Shown: positions 27,194 through 36,576, counted from the stretch's first letter. The stretch: DNA of 64,000 nucleotides from Tissierellaceae bacterium (GCA_018434075.1 JAHDQA010000048.1:25250-89249); one strand, 5' to 3'. Numbers and translations are program-made. Notes: generated by a model not told the origin, from the letters alone.

Positions 27194-28477
27194 TTATTCA
27201 GGAACAATTAAAGATAGACATAATCTATCTATATTAAAATGTTCATCAAATCTATCTTTTATCATTTTAAAATTGATCTCATCATATAAGTCTATATAAT
27301 CAATTAATAGAAAGTCCTGGAAATATAAATCAGTAAAAGCATGTGCTATATACTCTACCGAATTTAGTCCTATTAGAAATTGCCCGATTTGTTTCTTCTT
27401 TATCCTTTCAAACCCATCCTCAGTTAGATATTTATCAGGGTTTTTGAATAATTTCACGATTCTTTCGTACACTTCATCCGGATTTTCGCTTGTTCCAGAA
27501 ATAATTGAATGACCATAGTCAGTCTTCCCAGTATAGTATGCCCCAAATTGGTCATCTATCAAACCTTCTGTATATAGTTCTTGATAAAATTCGGAGCTTC
27601 TTGAAAATAATATTTCTAATATCAAATTAGAAATTATGTCTTTCTTAACAGCTTCTTTCCCAGTTATTCCAACGTTTACGTCTTTAATCCCGATATTAAA
27701 AATAGGGAGAGATGTGGACATTTTTTCTTCAATTCTCTTTTTGTTAATTATAGTTGGTTCGTTTTCATATATTTTTATACCTTTAAGTCTTTCGGTATTA
27801 TATTTAGCAAATTCTGTGTTAAGTTCATTGATAACATTCTGAAAGTCTATGTCTCCGACTAAAACTAAAACCATTGATTCAGGGTTGTAAAACAATTTAT
27901 AGGCTAGGTATAAATTATCTTTGTCTATTTTAGATATGCTATCTATACTTCCAGCGATATCAATCTTTATTGGGTGTTTTACATATAATCCATCTAATAA
28001 ATTGAAGAATACTTTCCAATTTGGGCTATCTTGATACATCTGAATTTCTTGTGCTATAATTCCCTTTTCTTTTTCTACATTCTCATCCGTAAAAAATGGT
28101 TCCATAACTAAATTTACTAATTCTAATAAGCATTCTATAAAGTTTTCAGTTGTACTAAATAAATATGAAGTTTGGTTGAAACTTGTAAATGCATTTACAT
28201 CAGCACCTAAGCCAGAAAATTTCTCAAAAAAATCTTTTTCAGGATCTTCAAAAAGTTTGTGCTCTAAAAAATGTGCAATTCCATCTGGCAGTGTTATACT
28301 TTCATCTTTTCCCTCTATTTTGAATTTGTTGTCGCAAGAACCATTCCCAGTAGAAAAAACAGCGTATTTCTTCGTAAAACCAGTCTTTGGATAATAATAA
28401 ACTTTCAACCCATTGTTCAGTGTTTCTACATATATCTCTTCATTTATCCTTTCATTTTTAATCGTTAACATCAACAT
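27194..28477 (-). CDS. M16 family zinc peptidase, catalytic member (YmfH-like)
   Basis: Pitrilysin-type metallopeptidase. 427 aa. Zinc motif HFLEH (69-73) with further acidic ligand expected in KGIIAQEIQMYQ. The start at 28477 or the ATG two codons later cannot be decided. It overlaps the preceding M16-like gene, which lacks the zinc motif, so the two form an active/inactive pair like B. subtilis YmfH/YmfF. Database names link this pair to EF-P 5-aminopentanol modification; I cannot test that here. Confidence 0.85.
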   Translation of the reverse strand: MLMLTIKNERINEEIYVETLNNGLKVYYYPKTGFTKKYAVFSTGNGSCDNKFKIEGKDESITLPDGIAHFLEHKLFEDPEKDFFEKFSGLGADVNAFTSFNQTSYLFSTTENFIECLLELVNLVMEPFFTDENVEKEKGIIAQEIQMYQDSPNWKVFFNLLDGLYVKHPIKIDIAGSIDSISKIDKDNLYLAYKLFYNPESMVLVLVGDIDFQNVINELNTEFAKYNTERLKGIKIYENEPTIINKKRIEEKMSTSLPIFNIGIKDVNVGITGKEAVKKDIISNLILEILFSRSSEFYQELYTEGLIDDQFGAYYTGKTDYGHSIISGTSENPDEVYERIVKLFKNPDKYLTEDGFERIKKKQIGQFLIGLNSVEYIAHAFTDLYFQDFLLIDYIDLYDEINFKMIKDRFDEHFNIDRLCLSLIVPE

Positions 28478-29750
28478 CGTCCTCGCCTTCTCTAGTTAAT
28501 ACATATATAGTGTCTAAATTCACTCTATTAAAAGCTTCCACAACTTCTTCTTTTTTTACAGCATTAATTTTATTGATTTTAACATCTATGCTTTCTGATT
28601 TGTTAGTCAATATATTATCTAATTCATGGCTTGCTATTGAATGATTTGAGTCTACTATAGCTCTTAATGATGTGATTATTTCTTTTTTTGCTAAATTCAA
28701 TTCATTATCTGTAAAATCAGCTTCTTTTAATTTCTTTATCTGATCATTTGTTAAATTTAAAGCTCTTTGCATGTTTCTAAAGTCTACGCCTGAATCAATA
28801 ATAATTATGGATTTATGTTTAAATAATATTGAATTAGCATAATATGCTAAACTGTACTTTTCACGAACTTCTCTAAATAATTTTGAATTTGGACTGCCGC
28901 CCAAAATTACATTCCCAACAGTTAATGCTTTAAATAGTTCATCTTCATATGGTATCCCAGTAAGTAACCCAAGGACTAATTTTCCTTGATTTACCTGCAT
29001 TCTTTCTACGATATGATTTCTATATTGCGATTTTTCACGAATAACTTCTCTTGGAATGTTGATAGTAAATTGTCTATCTGTGATGTGTTTTGGAATGTAT
29101 TTTATTATATCCAGTTTTTTCTCATTTCCAACATATATTATTTCAAAAGGAGTTTCGGAAATCAATTTCTTGTAGTGATTTGTCAATTTTTCGCTGTTTA
29201 TTTCTCCTAAATCCTCTACATATCCCAAACTATATATTCCAAATCTCTCTGTTTTACACATTTCTTCAATGCATCGAGAAATTGCGTAGCTGCGTTTGTC
29301 ATTAATTTTGCTACTTATCTTTCTCTGAAGATTTATTTTTTCTTGCTCAACATAATCTTCTTTAAAACATCCATTATTAAGCAAAGGATTAAATATAATA
29401 TTAAAAAATATCTCCATTACTTTATCATCAACTAGTGTTTCATTAATATATTTCGAGTCAGCCCATTCTATTGAAAACTTAATTATTTGCTTTTCTCCGC
29501 TTTTATACACATCGTAGTCATAACTTGCTCCATAAAGCAATTCTAATTCCCTTTCAATCGCAATAAAGTCATTGTTTACTTGATTTCCTCTACTTAATAC
29601 CATTGGCAATAATGCATTCAAAGTAACATCTTCTCTGTCTAATGGTCTTATAAAATAAAAACTTAAATAGTTAGATTTAAACTTATCTGTATATATTGAA
29701 GTAAAATTAATTCCATTGCCTATTTTGCTTTTTATAGAATTTTCTATCAA
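28458..29750 (-). CDS. M16 family peptidase-like protein without zinc motif (YmfF-like)
   Basis: 430 aa from a TTG at 29750, chosen because AAAGGAG lies 8 bp upstream; the frame is open to an ATG at 29780. The fold of M16 subunits shows in LSFYFIRPLDRED, ELLYGASYDYDVYK and KLFREVREKYSLAYYANS, but the HxxEH zinc motif is absent at the place where the partner has it. Such members are non-catalytic partners in M16 heterodimers. Its 3' end overlaps the catalytic gene by 20 bp, implying coupled synthesis. Confidence 0.82.
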   Translation of the reverse strand: MIENSIKSKIGNGINFTSIYTDKFKSNYLSFYFIRPLDREDVTLNALLPMVLSRGNQVNNDFIAIERELELLYGASYDYDVYKSGEKQIIKFSIEWADSKYINETLVDDKVMEIFFNIIFNPLLNNGCFKEDYVEQEKINLQRKISSKINDKRSYAISRCIEEMCKTERFGIYSLGYVEDLGEINSEKLTNHYKKLISETPFEIIYVGNEKKLDIIKYIPKHITDRQFTINIPREVIREKSQYRNHIVERMQVNQGKLVLGLLTGIPYEDELFKALTVGNVILGGSPNSKLFREVREKYSLAYYANSILFKHKSIIIIDSGVDFRNMQRALNLTNDQIKKLKEADFTDNELNLAKKEIITSLRAIVDSNHSIASHELDNILTNKSESIDVKINKINAVKKEEVVEAFNRVNLDTIYVLTREGEDDVDVND

Positions 29751-29838
29751 ATTGATCACTCCTTTTCCTAAACTTGTCATTTCATTAAATTTTAAGTGTT
29801 CTTATTGTTAATACCCAAAAAATATTTATTTAATAAAA

Positions 29839-29860
29839 AATAAGGGGATTTCCCCTTATT
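29839..29860 (-). terminator. terminator at the end of deoC
   Basis: Stem AATAAGGGGA/TCCCCTTATT (29839-29848 with 29851-29860) includes the deoC stop codon and is followed on the minus strand by TTTTTATTAAAT. Confidence 0.8.
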
Positions 29861-30509
29861 TTAGCTCTTTAATTATCTTAACTCCAGAACTTGTACCTAT
29901 TCTAGTGGCACCTGCTTCAACCATTTTTTTAAAAGTTTCTAAATCTCTTATTCCTCCTGAAGCTTTTACTTCTAAGTCATCTCCTACTGTCTTTTTCATA
30001 AGTCTTACATCTTCAACAGTGGCTCCACCAGTGCTAAACCCAGTTGACGTTTTTACAAATCTAGCATTGGCTTTTTTAGCAAGCTCACACGCTTTAACTT
30101 TCTCATCATCTGTCAATAAACATGTTTCAATAATAACTTTTACTATTGCTTCTACTTCTTTAGCTTTATTTACAATTTCTCTAATTTCATTATAAACATA
30201 GTCAAAATCTTTGCTCTTTAATTTTCCAATATTTATTACCATGTCTATTTCGTTCGCGCCATTCTTCAATGCATTTTCAGTTTCATACACTTTTGTTTCT
30301 ATTGTGTTTGCCCCTAAAGGAAATCCTATCACAGTAGCAATTTTAACATCGGAATTAGCTAAATGTTCTCTACATAAACTGACATAACAAGGATTTACGC
30401 ACACTGCTTTAAATTCGTATTCTTTAGCTTCATTACACAATTTTATGATTTCTTCGCTTGTTGCTTCTGGTTTTAGCAAAGTATGATCTATATATTTATT
30501 TAGTTCCAT
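29856..30509 (-). CDS. deoC: deoxyribose-phosphate aldolase
   Basis: Class I aldolase that cleaves 2-deoxyribose 5-phosphate to glyceraldehyde 3-phosphate and acetaldehyde. 217 aa TIM barrel, usual length. Recognisable segments: [40 protein letters not shown] (Schiff-base Lys) and [13 protein letters not shown] (second conserved Lys). It follows pduL by 10 bp. Acetaldehyde, once oxidised to acetyl-CoA elsewhere, could be a PduL substrate. Confidence 0.96.
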   Translation of the reverse strand: MELNKYIDHTLLKPEATSEEIIKLCNEAKEYEFKAVCVNPCYVSLCREHLANSDVKIATVIGFPLGANTIETKVYETENALKNGANEIDMVINIGKLKSKDFDYVYNEIREIVNKAKEVEAIVKVIIETCLLTDDEKVKACELAKKANARFVKTSTGFSTGGATVEDVRLMKKTVGDDLEVKASGGIRDLETFKKMVEAGATRIGTSSGVKIIKELK

Positions 30510-30519
30510 TTTCTCACTC

Positions 30520-31092
30520 CTATTTTATTATTTCAACAATTTCTCCATTTTTCACACCGGCAGCATTGCCTTCCTCTATGTCAACGTGCATTTCTAGAGC
30601 ATATTCTGGATGAACTCTTACTAATACATTTTCAAATACTAGACCCCTCGGCCCATTAGTTTTTACTTTTACAATGTCTTTATCTTTTACACCAAATTCT
30701 TCTCCATCTGATGTATGCATATGAATGTGTCTAGCTGCTACAATTAGACCTTCATTTATTTCTATTTCTCCCTTTGGTCCAATAATCCTAGCCCCAGGTG
30801 TATTCGAAATATCTCCTGAATTTCTTATAATTGGTTCTACTCCAAGCGTAAATGCGTCAGAGATTGATATTTCTATTTGAGTTTTTGCTCTAACAGGTCC
30901 TAATATTCTTACATTTTTTATAGATCCCTTAGGCCCTATTACCTCCACTTTTTCTTCGCATGCAAATTGGCCTGGTTGTGATAAATCTTTAGTTTTTGTC
31001 AAGACATAATCTTCACCAAATAATTTATTGAGATCTTCTTTACTCAAGTGAATATGTCTATTTGATAAAGCAATTGGTAATTTAGTTTTCAT
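30520..31092 (-). CDS. pduL: phosphate propanoyl/acetyltransferase PduL
   Basis: Acyl-CoA:phosphate acyltransferase that yields acyl-phosphate for ATP formation. 190 aa with the two PduL beta-barrel repeats. Zinc/active-site histidines appear in SNRHIHLS and [11 protein letters not shown], with [14 protein letters not shown] at the C-terminus. There is no N-terminal encapsulation peptide and no microcompartment shell gene nearby, so it is probably cytosolic and may act as the phosphotransacetylase for acetyl-CoA from ornithine or other amino acids (inference). Confidence 0.92.
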   Translation of the reverse strand: MKTKLPIALSNRHIHLSKEDLNKLFGEDYVLTKTKDLSQPGQFACEEKVEVIGPKGSIKNVRILGPVRAKTQIEISISDAFTLGVEPIIRNSGDISNTPGARIIGPKGEIEINEGLIVAARHIHMHTSDGEEFGVKDKDIVKVKTNGPRGLVFENVLVRVHPEYALEMHVDIEEGNAAGVKNGEIVEIIK

Positions 31093-31127
31093 TTGATGCC
31101 CTCCTATTATTTGTTTATCATATGACT

Positions 31128-31133
31128 ATTATA
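31128..31133 (-). promoter_or_regulatory. putative -10 of the pduL-deoC transcript
   Basis: TATAAT on the minus strand, 36 bp before the pduL ATG. A weak TTTAAA lies 17 bp upstream and a TTGACT is a little too far for standard spacing. Confidence 0.4.
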
Positions 31134-31157
31134 CAGTTTTATGATATTAATTTAAAG

Positions 31158-32435
31158 TCAATATTCTAATATTTTATTTAAATCCTCGTAAAATCTAGGA
31201 TAACTTACCTCAACACATTTATGGTTTAAAATATTAGTCTGTCCAAATGCTCTTAGGCCCGCCACTGTAAAAGCCATTGCAATTCTATGGTCATTTGCTG
31301 TATCAATTTTGCAGCCGATGAGATTATTATTCCCATTAATATAGATTGTATTGTTATCCAGTTTTACATCCGCTTTCATATTTTTTAAATTCCAATATAT
31401 ATAAAAAAGTCTATCGGATTCTTTCACTTTTAGCTCTTCAGCGCCTGTTATGATTGTTTCCCCATTAGCAAATGCAGCAGTCACAGCTAAAATAGGAATC
31501 TCATCAATGCATAGTGAAACATCTTCTTTATTTATGACTATCCCAGTCAGTTCGCTTGATTTTACTTCTATATCAGCTATATCCTCGCCATTTACGATTC
31601 TTTCATTAAAAATCCTTATATTTCCTCCCATTTTCTGCCATAAACGAATAATATGAATTCTGCTATTGTTTATTCCTACACTCCTAATAATTAAGTTGCT
31701 ATTTTCTGTTATAAGCGCCAAAGCGATGAAATAAGCTGCTGATGAAATGTCTCCAGGTATATAAACGTCATTGGCTAATAATGTATTAGGGTTATGTATC
31801 CTAACTACATTATCTCTTGAATCAATGTCACAATTAAAATGTTTCAACATTATTTCTGTGTGATTTCTCGTAGGATACAATTCTTCTATCTCTGTTGTAC
31901 CAGATGTGTACAATGAGGCTAAAAGTATTGCAGATTTTACCTGTGCACTTGCTATATTCATAGAATACTTAATAGGAATTAGTTTTGAAGGTTCTATTAT
32001 TATTGGAGCATGTCCTTCTGATAATTTAATTTTCGCTCCCATCATATTTAATGGTATCTGTATTCTAGCCATGGGCCTTTTGTTCAAAGATTCATCTCCA
32101 TAAAGATATGAAAAAAATCTTTGCCCACTTAATAGACCTGCTAGTAATCTCATTGTAGTCCCTGAATTCCCACAGTCTATTTTATCTGTAGCTCTTAATC
32201 CATTTAGCCCTCTACCTTCTACAAATAAAGACGAAGACTTCTGATCTATATCTATATTCACCCCTAATTTTTTTAAAGCAGTTATAGTTGAAAATGTATC
32301 ATCAGAAAACAGAAAGTTTGATATTTCAGTTCTACCATTTGCAATTGCGGATAAAATTGCTGCTCTATGAGAAATAGATTTATCTGGTGGAGCAACCAAT
32401 TCTCCTTTTACTGTTTTTATAGGTCTAATAATCAC
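31158..32435 (-). CDS. aroA: 3-phosphoshikimate 1-carboxyvinyltransferase (EPSP synthase)
   Basis: Sixth step of the shikimate pathway: joins PEP and shikimate 3-phosphate. 425 aa, two inside-out alpha/beta domains. Motifs: PPDKSISHRAAIL (Lys/Ser binding substrate), GNSGTTMRLLAG, GDESLNKRPM, and KVKESDRLFY, with NDHRIAMAF near the end. It lies 4 bp after aroC; together they make EPSP and then chorismate. Confidence 0.97.
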   Translation of the reverse strand: MIIRPIKTVKGELVAPPDKSISHRAAILSAIANGRTEISNFLFSDDTFSTITALKKLGVNIDIDQKSSSLFVEGRGLNGLRATDKIDCGNSGTTMRLLAGLLSGQRFFSYLYGDESLNKRPMARIQIPLNMMGAKIKLSEGHAPIIIEPSKLIPIKYSMNIASAQVKSAILLASLYTSGTTEIEELYPTRNHTEIMLKHFNCDIDSRDNVVRIHNPNTLLANDVYIPGDISSAAYFIALALITENSNLIIRSVGINNSRIHIIRLWQKMGGNIRIFNERIVNGEDIADIEVKSSELTGIVINKEDVSLCIDEIPILAVTAAFANGETIITGAEELKVKESDRLFYIYWNLKNMKADVKLDNNTIYINGNNNLIGCKIDTANDHRIAMAFTVAGLRAFGQTNILNHKCVEVSYPRFYEDLNKILEY

Positions 32436-32439
32436 AATA

Positions 32440-33567
32440 TCATCTCTTATCAGTGTAATTTTGATAATTTATAAAATTTCTCTTTACTTCTTCCATTGAA
32501 TCACCTGAGAATTTTTCCATGAATGCTTCTGATATGCTTATAGCAGCCATTGCTTCAGCAACAATTGACAATGAAGCAACAGCGCAAACATCAGATCTCT
32601 GGGTAAATGCTTTTGTTTCTTCTTTTGTGATTATATTTACAGTTTTTAACGGTTTCTGTTGAGTAGGAATAGGCTTCATTGTTATTCTAACTACAATATC
32701 TTCACCATTACTAATACCACCTTCAATTCCACCTGCCAAATTAGTTTTTCTATAATAACCTTTATCTTCACTATAAAAAATCTCATCATTCGAAAGATTA
32801 CCATGATAATTCTTAATGGTTTCTCCTAAACCTATTTCAACAGCTTTCACTCCCGGAATGCTCATCATTGATTGTGCGATTTTCCCATCTAAACGTCTAT
32901 CCCATTGAATGTGAGATCCAATTCCTATAGGTACATTTTTTATTATTATCTCTACTTTGCCTCCTAATGTAAAGCCTTCTTCATATCCAAAATCTATCCT
33001 CTCTTTAGCTATCTTCTCAGCATCAGAGTCGATCATTCTTAATGTGGAATTGTCTGCTAATGAAAAATCAATCTCAGACCAACTTTTATAATAATCAATA
33101 TTTGACTCTATGTCAGAAATTGATATAACATGACTAAATATTTTAATTCCAAATTCTGAAAGAAATATTTTGCATATTGCTCCAATAGCAGTTCTCATTG
33201 CAGTTTCTCTCGCAGATGCCCGCTCTAAAATGTTTTTAGCATTCAGTTGATTGTATTTAATTAACCCAGCCAAATCCGCATGTCCTGGTCTAGGTTGAAG
33301 ATAATCATCATTATTTGTTCCTTTAGCTAAATTGTCTATAACTAAGGATATAGGTGCGCCAGTTGTAACTTTCTCATCTAAGCCAGAAACTATTTGTACT
33401 TTATCAGATTCAATATTCATTCTGTCTGATCTACCATAGCCTTTCTGTCTTCTAGATAATTCATAATCTATATATCCTTTATTTATCTTCAAATTAGATG
33501 GAATTCCCTCTAAAATTCCTATTAATTTATCCCCATGAGATTCACCCGCTGTAAGAAATCTTATCAT
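32440..33567 (-). CDS. aroC: chorismate synthase
   Basis: FMN-dependent lyase giving chorismate, the precursor of aromatic amino acids and of p-aminobenzoate for folate. 375 aa from the ATG at 33567 (MIRFLTAGESHG), with AGAGGTG 6 bp upstream; a GTG three codons earlier is less likely. Signatures GESHG, RRQKGYGRS, RASARETAMRTAIGA and GGIEGGISNGEDI are all present. It follows folT across a long hairpin and precedes aroA by 4 bp. Confidence 0.97.
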   Translation of the reverse strand: MIRFLTAGESHGDKLIGILEGIPSNLKINKGYIDYELSRRQKGYGRSDRMNIESDKVQIVSGLDEKVTTGAPISLVIDNLAKGTNNDDYLQPRPGHADLAGLIKYNQLNAKNILERASARETAMRTAIGAICKIFLSEFGIKIFSHVISISDIESNIDYYKSWSEIDFSLADNSTLRMIDSDAEKIAKERIDFGYEEGFTLGGKVEIIIKNVPIGIGSHIQWDRRLDGKIAQSMMSIPGVKAVEIGLGETIKNYHGNLSNDEIFYSEDKGYYRKTNLAGGIEGGISNGEDIVVRITMKPIPTQQKPLKTVNIITKEETKAFTQRSDVCAVASLSIVAEAMAAISISEAFMEKFSGDSMEEVKRNFINYQNYTDKR

Positions 33568-33583
33568 ATTATTCACCTCTTTA

Positions 33584-33618
33584 AATCAATAGGCTTCCTT
33601 TAAGGAAGCCTATTGATT
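33584..33618 (-). terminator. 35-nt near-perfect hairpin between folT and aroC
   Basis: A 17-bp perfect stem (33584-33600 with 33602-33618, core AGGCTTCCTT/AAGGAAGCCT) just after the folT stop. The T tract on the minus strand is only TTTAA, so it may act as a leaky terminator or an RNA-stability element rather than a full stop. Confidence 0.55.
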
Positions 33619-33621
33619 GTT

Positions 33622-34170
33622 TTACTTTGCGAATTGCCTTAAAAATTTCATTAAATACGAAATGATGAAAGCATAAATTGGTATGCTGATTAAACTGGCA
33701 ACTAATCGTGTTGGTAATAAAACAAAGAAACCTTTCCCATATAATTGTGAAAGCCATAAAGTATTCAACAACACCGATACTATGATTGTTGTAACAATAG
33801 ATGGTATCAACATGTTTTTAAAAGAATAAATATTCATATCCTTTTTCCTACTCTTAAAATAAATTACAAATAAACCCGGAATAACTCCCCAAAGTGCTGA
33901 GCTAATAGTAAATCCAGGATAATAAGGGCCCTGAGGATTTATCAGAAATCCGATTATATCTGCTGCAATACCTGTTAATGCCCCTACCATAGGTCCAAAC
34001 ATTACACCTGACATCATTAGTGGTACTTCGCCAAAGCTAATCCTAAGTGCTCCTACTCCAGCAAGCGGAATCATAACGTAAGCAAATCTAGTCATAACAA
34101 TTGAAATTGCGACTAGAAATCCCGCCCTCACCATTGTGTTTAAACTAATTTTTTCTCTTTTTTTGTCCAT
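33622..34170 (-). CDS. folT: folate ECF transporter substrate-binding (S) component FolT
   Basis: Membrane S component that binds folate and works with the shared EcfA-A'-T module. 182 aa, about 6 membrane segments. Family features are LRISFGEVPLMMSGVMFGP, ADIIGFLINPQGPYYPGFT and a basic N-terminus. The assignment to folate is strengthened by the THF riboswitch directly upstream. No ecfA/T genes are in the window, as usual for group II ECF systems. Confidence 0.92.
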   Translation of the reverse strand: MDKKREKISLNTMVRAGFLVAISIVMTRFAYVMIPLAGVGALRISFGEVPLMMSGVMFGPMVGALTGIAADIIGFLINPQGPYYPGFTISSALWGVIPGLFVIYFKSRKKDMNIYSFKNMLIPSIVTTIIVSVLLNTLWLSQLYGKGFFVLLPTRLVASLISIPIYAFIISYLMKFLRQFAK

Positions 34171-34179
34171 AAAAATCTC

Positions 34180-34216
34180 CTTTCTTTAGCTGACAGTGCT
34201 TGTCGACTAAAGAAAG
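34180..34216 (-). promoter_or_regulatory. ribosome-site-masking hairpin of the folT riboswitch
   Basis: CTTTCTTTAG (34180-34189, plus strand) pairs with CTAAAGAAAG (34207-34216); the masked strand overlaps the folT AAAGGAG. The inner TGACA/TGTCG can extend the stem. This points to translational control by the aptamer. Confidence 0.7.
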
Positions 34217-34225
34217 ACTTTAATC

Positions 34226-34317
34226 GGCAGCGGATGCGGTATAGAATCGCAGAATTATCTTTCGTCTTGAAGCAACTTCCCATCTTCAAGCACTTAACGC
34301 TCTATACCTACTCTGTC
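34226..34317 (-). ncRNA. tetrahydrofolate (THF-I, folT type) riboswitch aptamer
   Basis: On the minus strand the leader contains AGAGTAGG, GCGTTAAGTG, GATGGGAAGTTG, GACGAAAG and ACCGCATCCGCTG in the order of the THF-I aptamer, ending about 55 nt before the folT start. The conserved core blocks (GAGTAG, GCGTTAAGTG, GGATGGGA-like, CATCCGCT) match the class closely. Binding of reduced folate should expose or hide the folT ribosome site through the hairpin at 34180-34216. Confidence 0.9.
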
Positions 34318-34332
34318 AAATTTAATTTTATA

Positions 34333-35016
34333 TTAATATTTTTTTGGACTCACATAATGAGGAATATTATATTTCCCTTTTTTATAAAAAATATATCCCA
34401 CTAGTTGTCCAAATAAAATATATAATACGAATCTCAATAAAATTTTTGTTACAATATCGACAAAAAATACTTCTGGCATAATTTGAATCAATAAATCAGT
34501 TTTTGGATTCAATAGCCATAAGTCATTGTTAAAAAAAAGTTTATGAAATACTATGAAATATTTATTAAAATTAATTTTTACTAATACTCCTAAGATAATT
34601 AAAAAAATATAATTAAATGATAATCCTATTCCCAAATATTTTCCCATGATCTTAGATTTATCTCGTCTTAGATAATAAAATATTATAATTAAACCCGAAA
34701 CAGCTGATATGAATTTTAATGTCTTAGCAATACTAAATAAATTCTGGACATCTCTCATATGGGAGATCTCTTTTGAACTGAAATACGGGCTAAGTTCAGA
34801 TACATCAGAGTTTCCTTTAAGTACTGCGATTATTGTTTTAGAGAGTTTTTCAAGTTCCTGATGTGACTTATGTGTAACTTCAAAAACACCATTCTTTTCA
34901 TAAGAATCCATATAATAATCTAAGTCATAGGCACTCCGTTCTATTGCCATTACAAATGAAAATATAGATACATTAATTATCAATAATATGAGTAGAAAAT
35001 AATCAATTTTTCTCAA
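34333..35016 (-). CDS. DUF1461/TIGR01906 membrane protein, Lit-like lipoprotein intramolecular transacylase
   Basis: 227 aa from a TTG at 35016 with AAGGGGG 8 bp upstream; longer frames run into yebC. Four or so membrane segments (N-terminal FLLILLIINVSIFSFV, middle FISAVSGLIIIFYYL and YIFLIILGVLV, C-terminal LRFVLYILFGQLVGYIF). Family blocks are EISHMRDVQNLF (His86) and FHKLFFNNDLWLLNP (His158), two histidines 72 residues apart. The family includes Lit, which moves an acyl chain from the lipid to the N-terminal cysteine amine, giving lyso-form lipoproteins. Enzyme activity is inferred from family membership. Confidence 0.78.
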   Translation of the reverse strand: MRKIDYFLLILLIINVSIFSFVMAIERSAYDLDYYMDSYEKNGVFEVTHKSHQELEKLSKTIIAVLKGNSDVSELSPYFSSKEISHMRDVQNLFSIAKTLKFISAVSGLIIIFYYLRRDKSKIMGKYLGIGLSFNYIFLIILGVLVKINFNKYFIVFHKLFFNNDLWLLNPKTDLLIQIMPEVFFVDIVTKILLRFVLYILFGQLVGYIFYKKGKYNIPHYVSPKKY

Positions 35017-35029
35017 TAGAAGATCCCCC

Positions 35030-35767
35030 TTATTCTTCTTCAGGCATCTCCCAATTGTGATATACTTCTTGAACGTCGTCATTGTCTTCCAATAATTCTA
35101 GCAATCGATTCATATTTTTAATATCCTTCTCATCTGTCAAGGTAACAGTAGTCTGTGGTATATATGAAATTTCAGCCATTATAAAATTATATCCCGCTTC
35201 TTTTAATCCATCTTCAACTCTTGAAAAATCTTTAGGATCAGTAATTATTTGATATCCATCTTCTTCTATATATATATCTTCAGCTCCTAAATCTATAGCT
35301 AATAGGGTCAATTCTTCTTCATCTATATCTTCATCTTTTTCAATAGCTAAAATACCTTTTCTATCAAAGAGAAACGAAACCGAACCACTTTGGCCTAAAT
35401 TTCCTCCATATTTATCAAATGCATGTCTTACATCTGAAGCCGTTCTATTCCTATTATCAGTTAAACAGTTTACCATAATGGCTATACCAGAAGGGCCATA
35501 TCCTTCATACATAATTTCCTCAAAAGTTTGATTGCCTAACTCACCTGTGCCTTTTTTTATAGCTCTCTCTATATTGTCATTTGGCATATTTTCAGCTTTT
35601 GCTTTTTCAATTGCAGCTTTAAGTGATGGGTTGTAGTCTGGATCTGGTCCACCTTCTTTAGCAGCAACCATGATATATCTTGCAAGTTTCGTGAACACTT
35701 TTCCTTTTCTCGCATCTTCTTTACCTTTTTTGTTTTTTATATTGTTCCACTTTGAATGTCCTGACAT
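35030..35767 (-). CDS. yebC: YebC/PmpR family protein (TACO1 family)
   Basis: 245 aa, three-domain YebC fold. Signatures [19 protein letters not shown] at the start and [20 protein letters not shown] in the middle are diagnostic. Described as a transcriptional regulator, and more recently linked to translation of difficult nascent chains in the TACO1/YebC family. It lies 13 bp upstream of the Lit-like gene on the same strand. Confidence 0.95.
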   Translation of the reverse strand: MSGHSKWNNIKNKKGKEDARKGKVFTKLARYIMVAAKEGGPDPDYNPSLKAAIEKAKAENMPNDNIERAIKKGTGELGNQTFEEIMYEGYGPSGIAIMVNCLTDNRNRTASDVRHAFDKYGGNLGQSGSVSFLFDRKGILAIEKDEDIDEEELTLLAIDLGAEDIYIEEDGYQIITDPKDFSRVEDGLKEAGYNFIMAEISYIPQTTVTLTDEKDIKNMNRLLELLEDNDDVQEVYHNWEMPEEE

Positions 35768-35818
35768 AAAACACCTCTCCTTTTATCAACTAACTTATAT
35801 ATTTTAGCATAAGAGAGA

Positions 35819-36550
35819 TTAATTTTCACCAATTTTTTTATAAATAGGAGGAAATTCTCGTTTGTGTTGAGACTTGTTGTGTAATTCTTTTATCTTCTCT
35901 ACTATATCTTCAGGACCTTCTCCAGTTATGATGTATTTATCCAAAACATCATAACTAAAACCTAATTCTTTCTCATCAGTTTGACCTTCCCACAGACCAG
36001 CAGTCGGTGGTTTTATTATTATATCCCTAGGTATTTTTAATTCTTCTGCTAGCTGCCTAATTTCTGACTTGACAAAATCTGCTAGAGGTAATAAATCCAC
36101 TCCACTATCCCCATATTTAGTAAAATATCCGATTTCCAATTCAGATTTATTGCTTGAACCGCAAACTAGATAATTCATTTCTTGCGCAAAAAAATATAAA
36201 GTCATCATTCTAAGTCTTGGCTTTAAATTGGCTTTTGCCATAGGATTTTCTCCATCAAATGGCAATGATTTGAGAAAGTTTTGATAAATACCACTCAAGT
36301 CGATGTTTATGGTATCTAAATCTAATGTTTTTGCTACTAAAAGCGCATCGCTTTCATCTTGTACATTGCTATTGATGGGCATGATAACTCCTAATGATTC
36401 GCTTGGAAAAGCTAATTTGCTTATCCCTGCTACTACAGCAGAGTCTATCCCTCCACTCAAGCCAAAAACTAAACCTTTTGCTCCAGCTGACGATACTTTT
36501 TCTCTTAACCATTGAACTATTGATTCTATTTCTTTATGCGGATCTTTCAT
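35819..36550 (-). CDS. nadE: NH3-dependent NAD+ synthetase
   Basis: Last step of NAD synthesis: amidation of deamido-NAD with ATP. 243 aa, ammonia-dependent form without a glutaminase domain. ATP pyrophosphatase P-loop SGGIDSAVVAGIS is near residue 32, CGSSNKSELEIGYFTKYGD and PPTAGLWEGQTDEKELG are conserved synthetase segments. Nothing unusual. Confidence 0.96.
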   Translation of the reverse strand: MKDPHKEIESIVQWLREKVSSAGAKGLVFGLSGGIDSAVVAGISKLAFPSESLGVIMPINSNVQDESDALLVAKTLDLDTINIDLSGIYQNFLKSLPFDGENPMAKANLKPRLRMMTLYFFAQEMNYLVCGSSNKSELEIGYFTKYGDSGVDLLPLADFVKSEIRQLAEELKIPRDIIIKPPTAGLWEGQTDEKELGFSYDVLDKYIITGEGPEDIVEKIKELHNKSQHKREFPPIYKKIGEN

Positions 36551-36576
36551 TATTTCACTCCCTAGTATAATAACGT

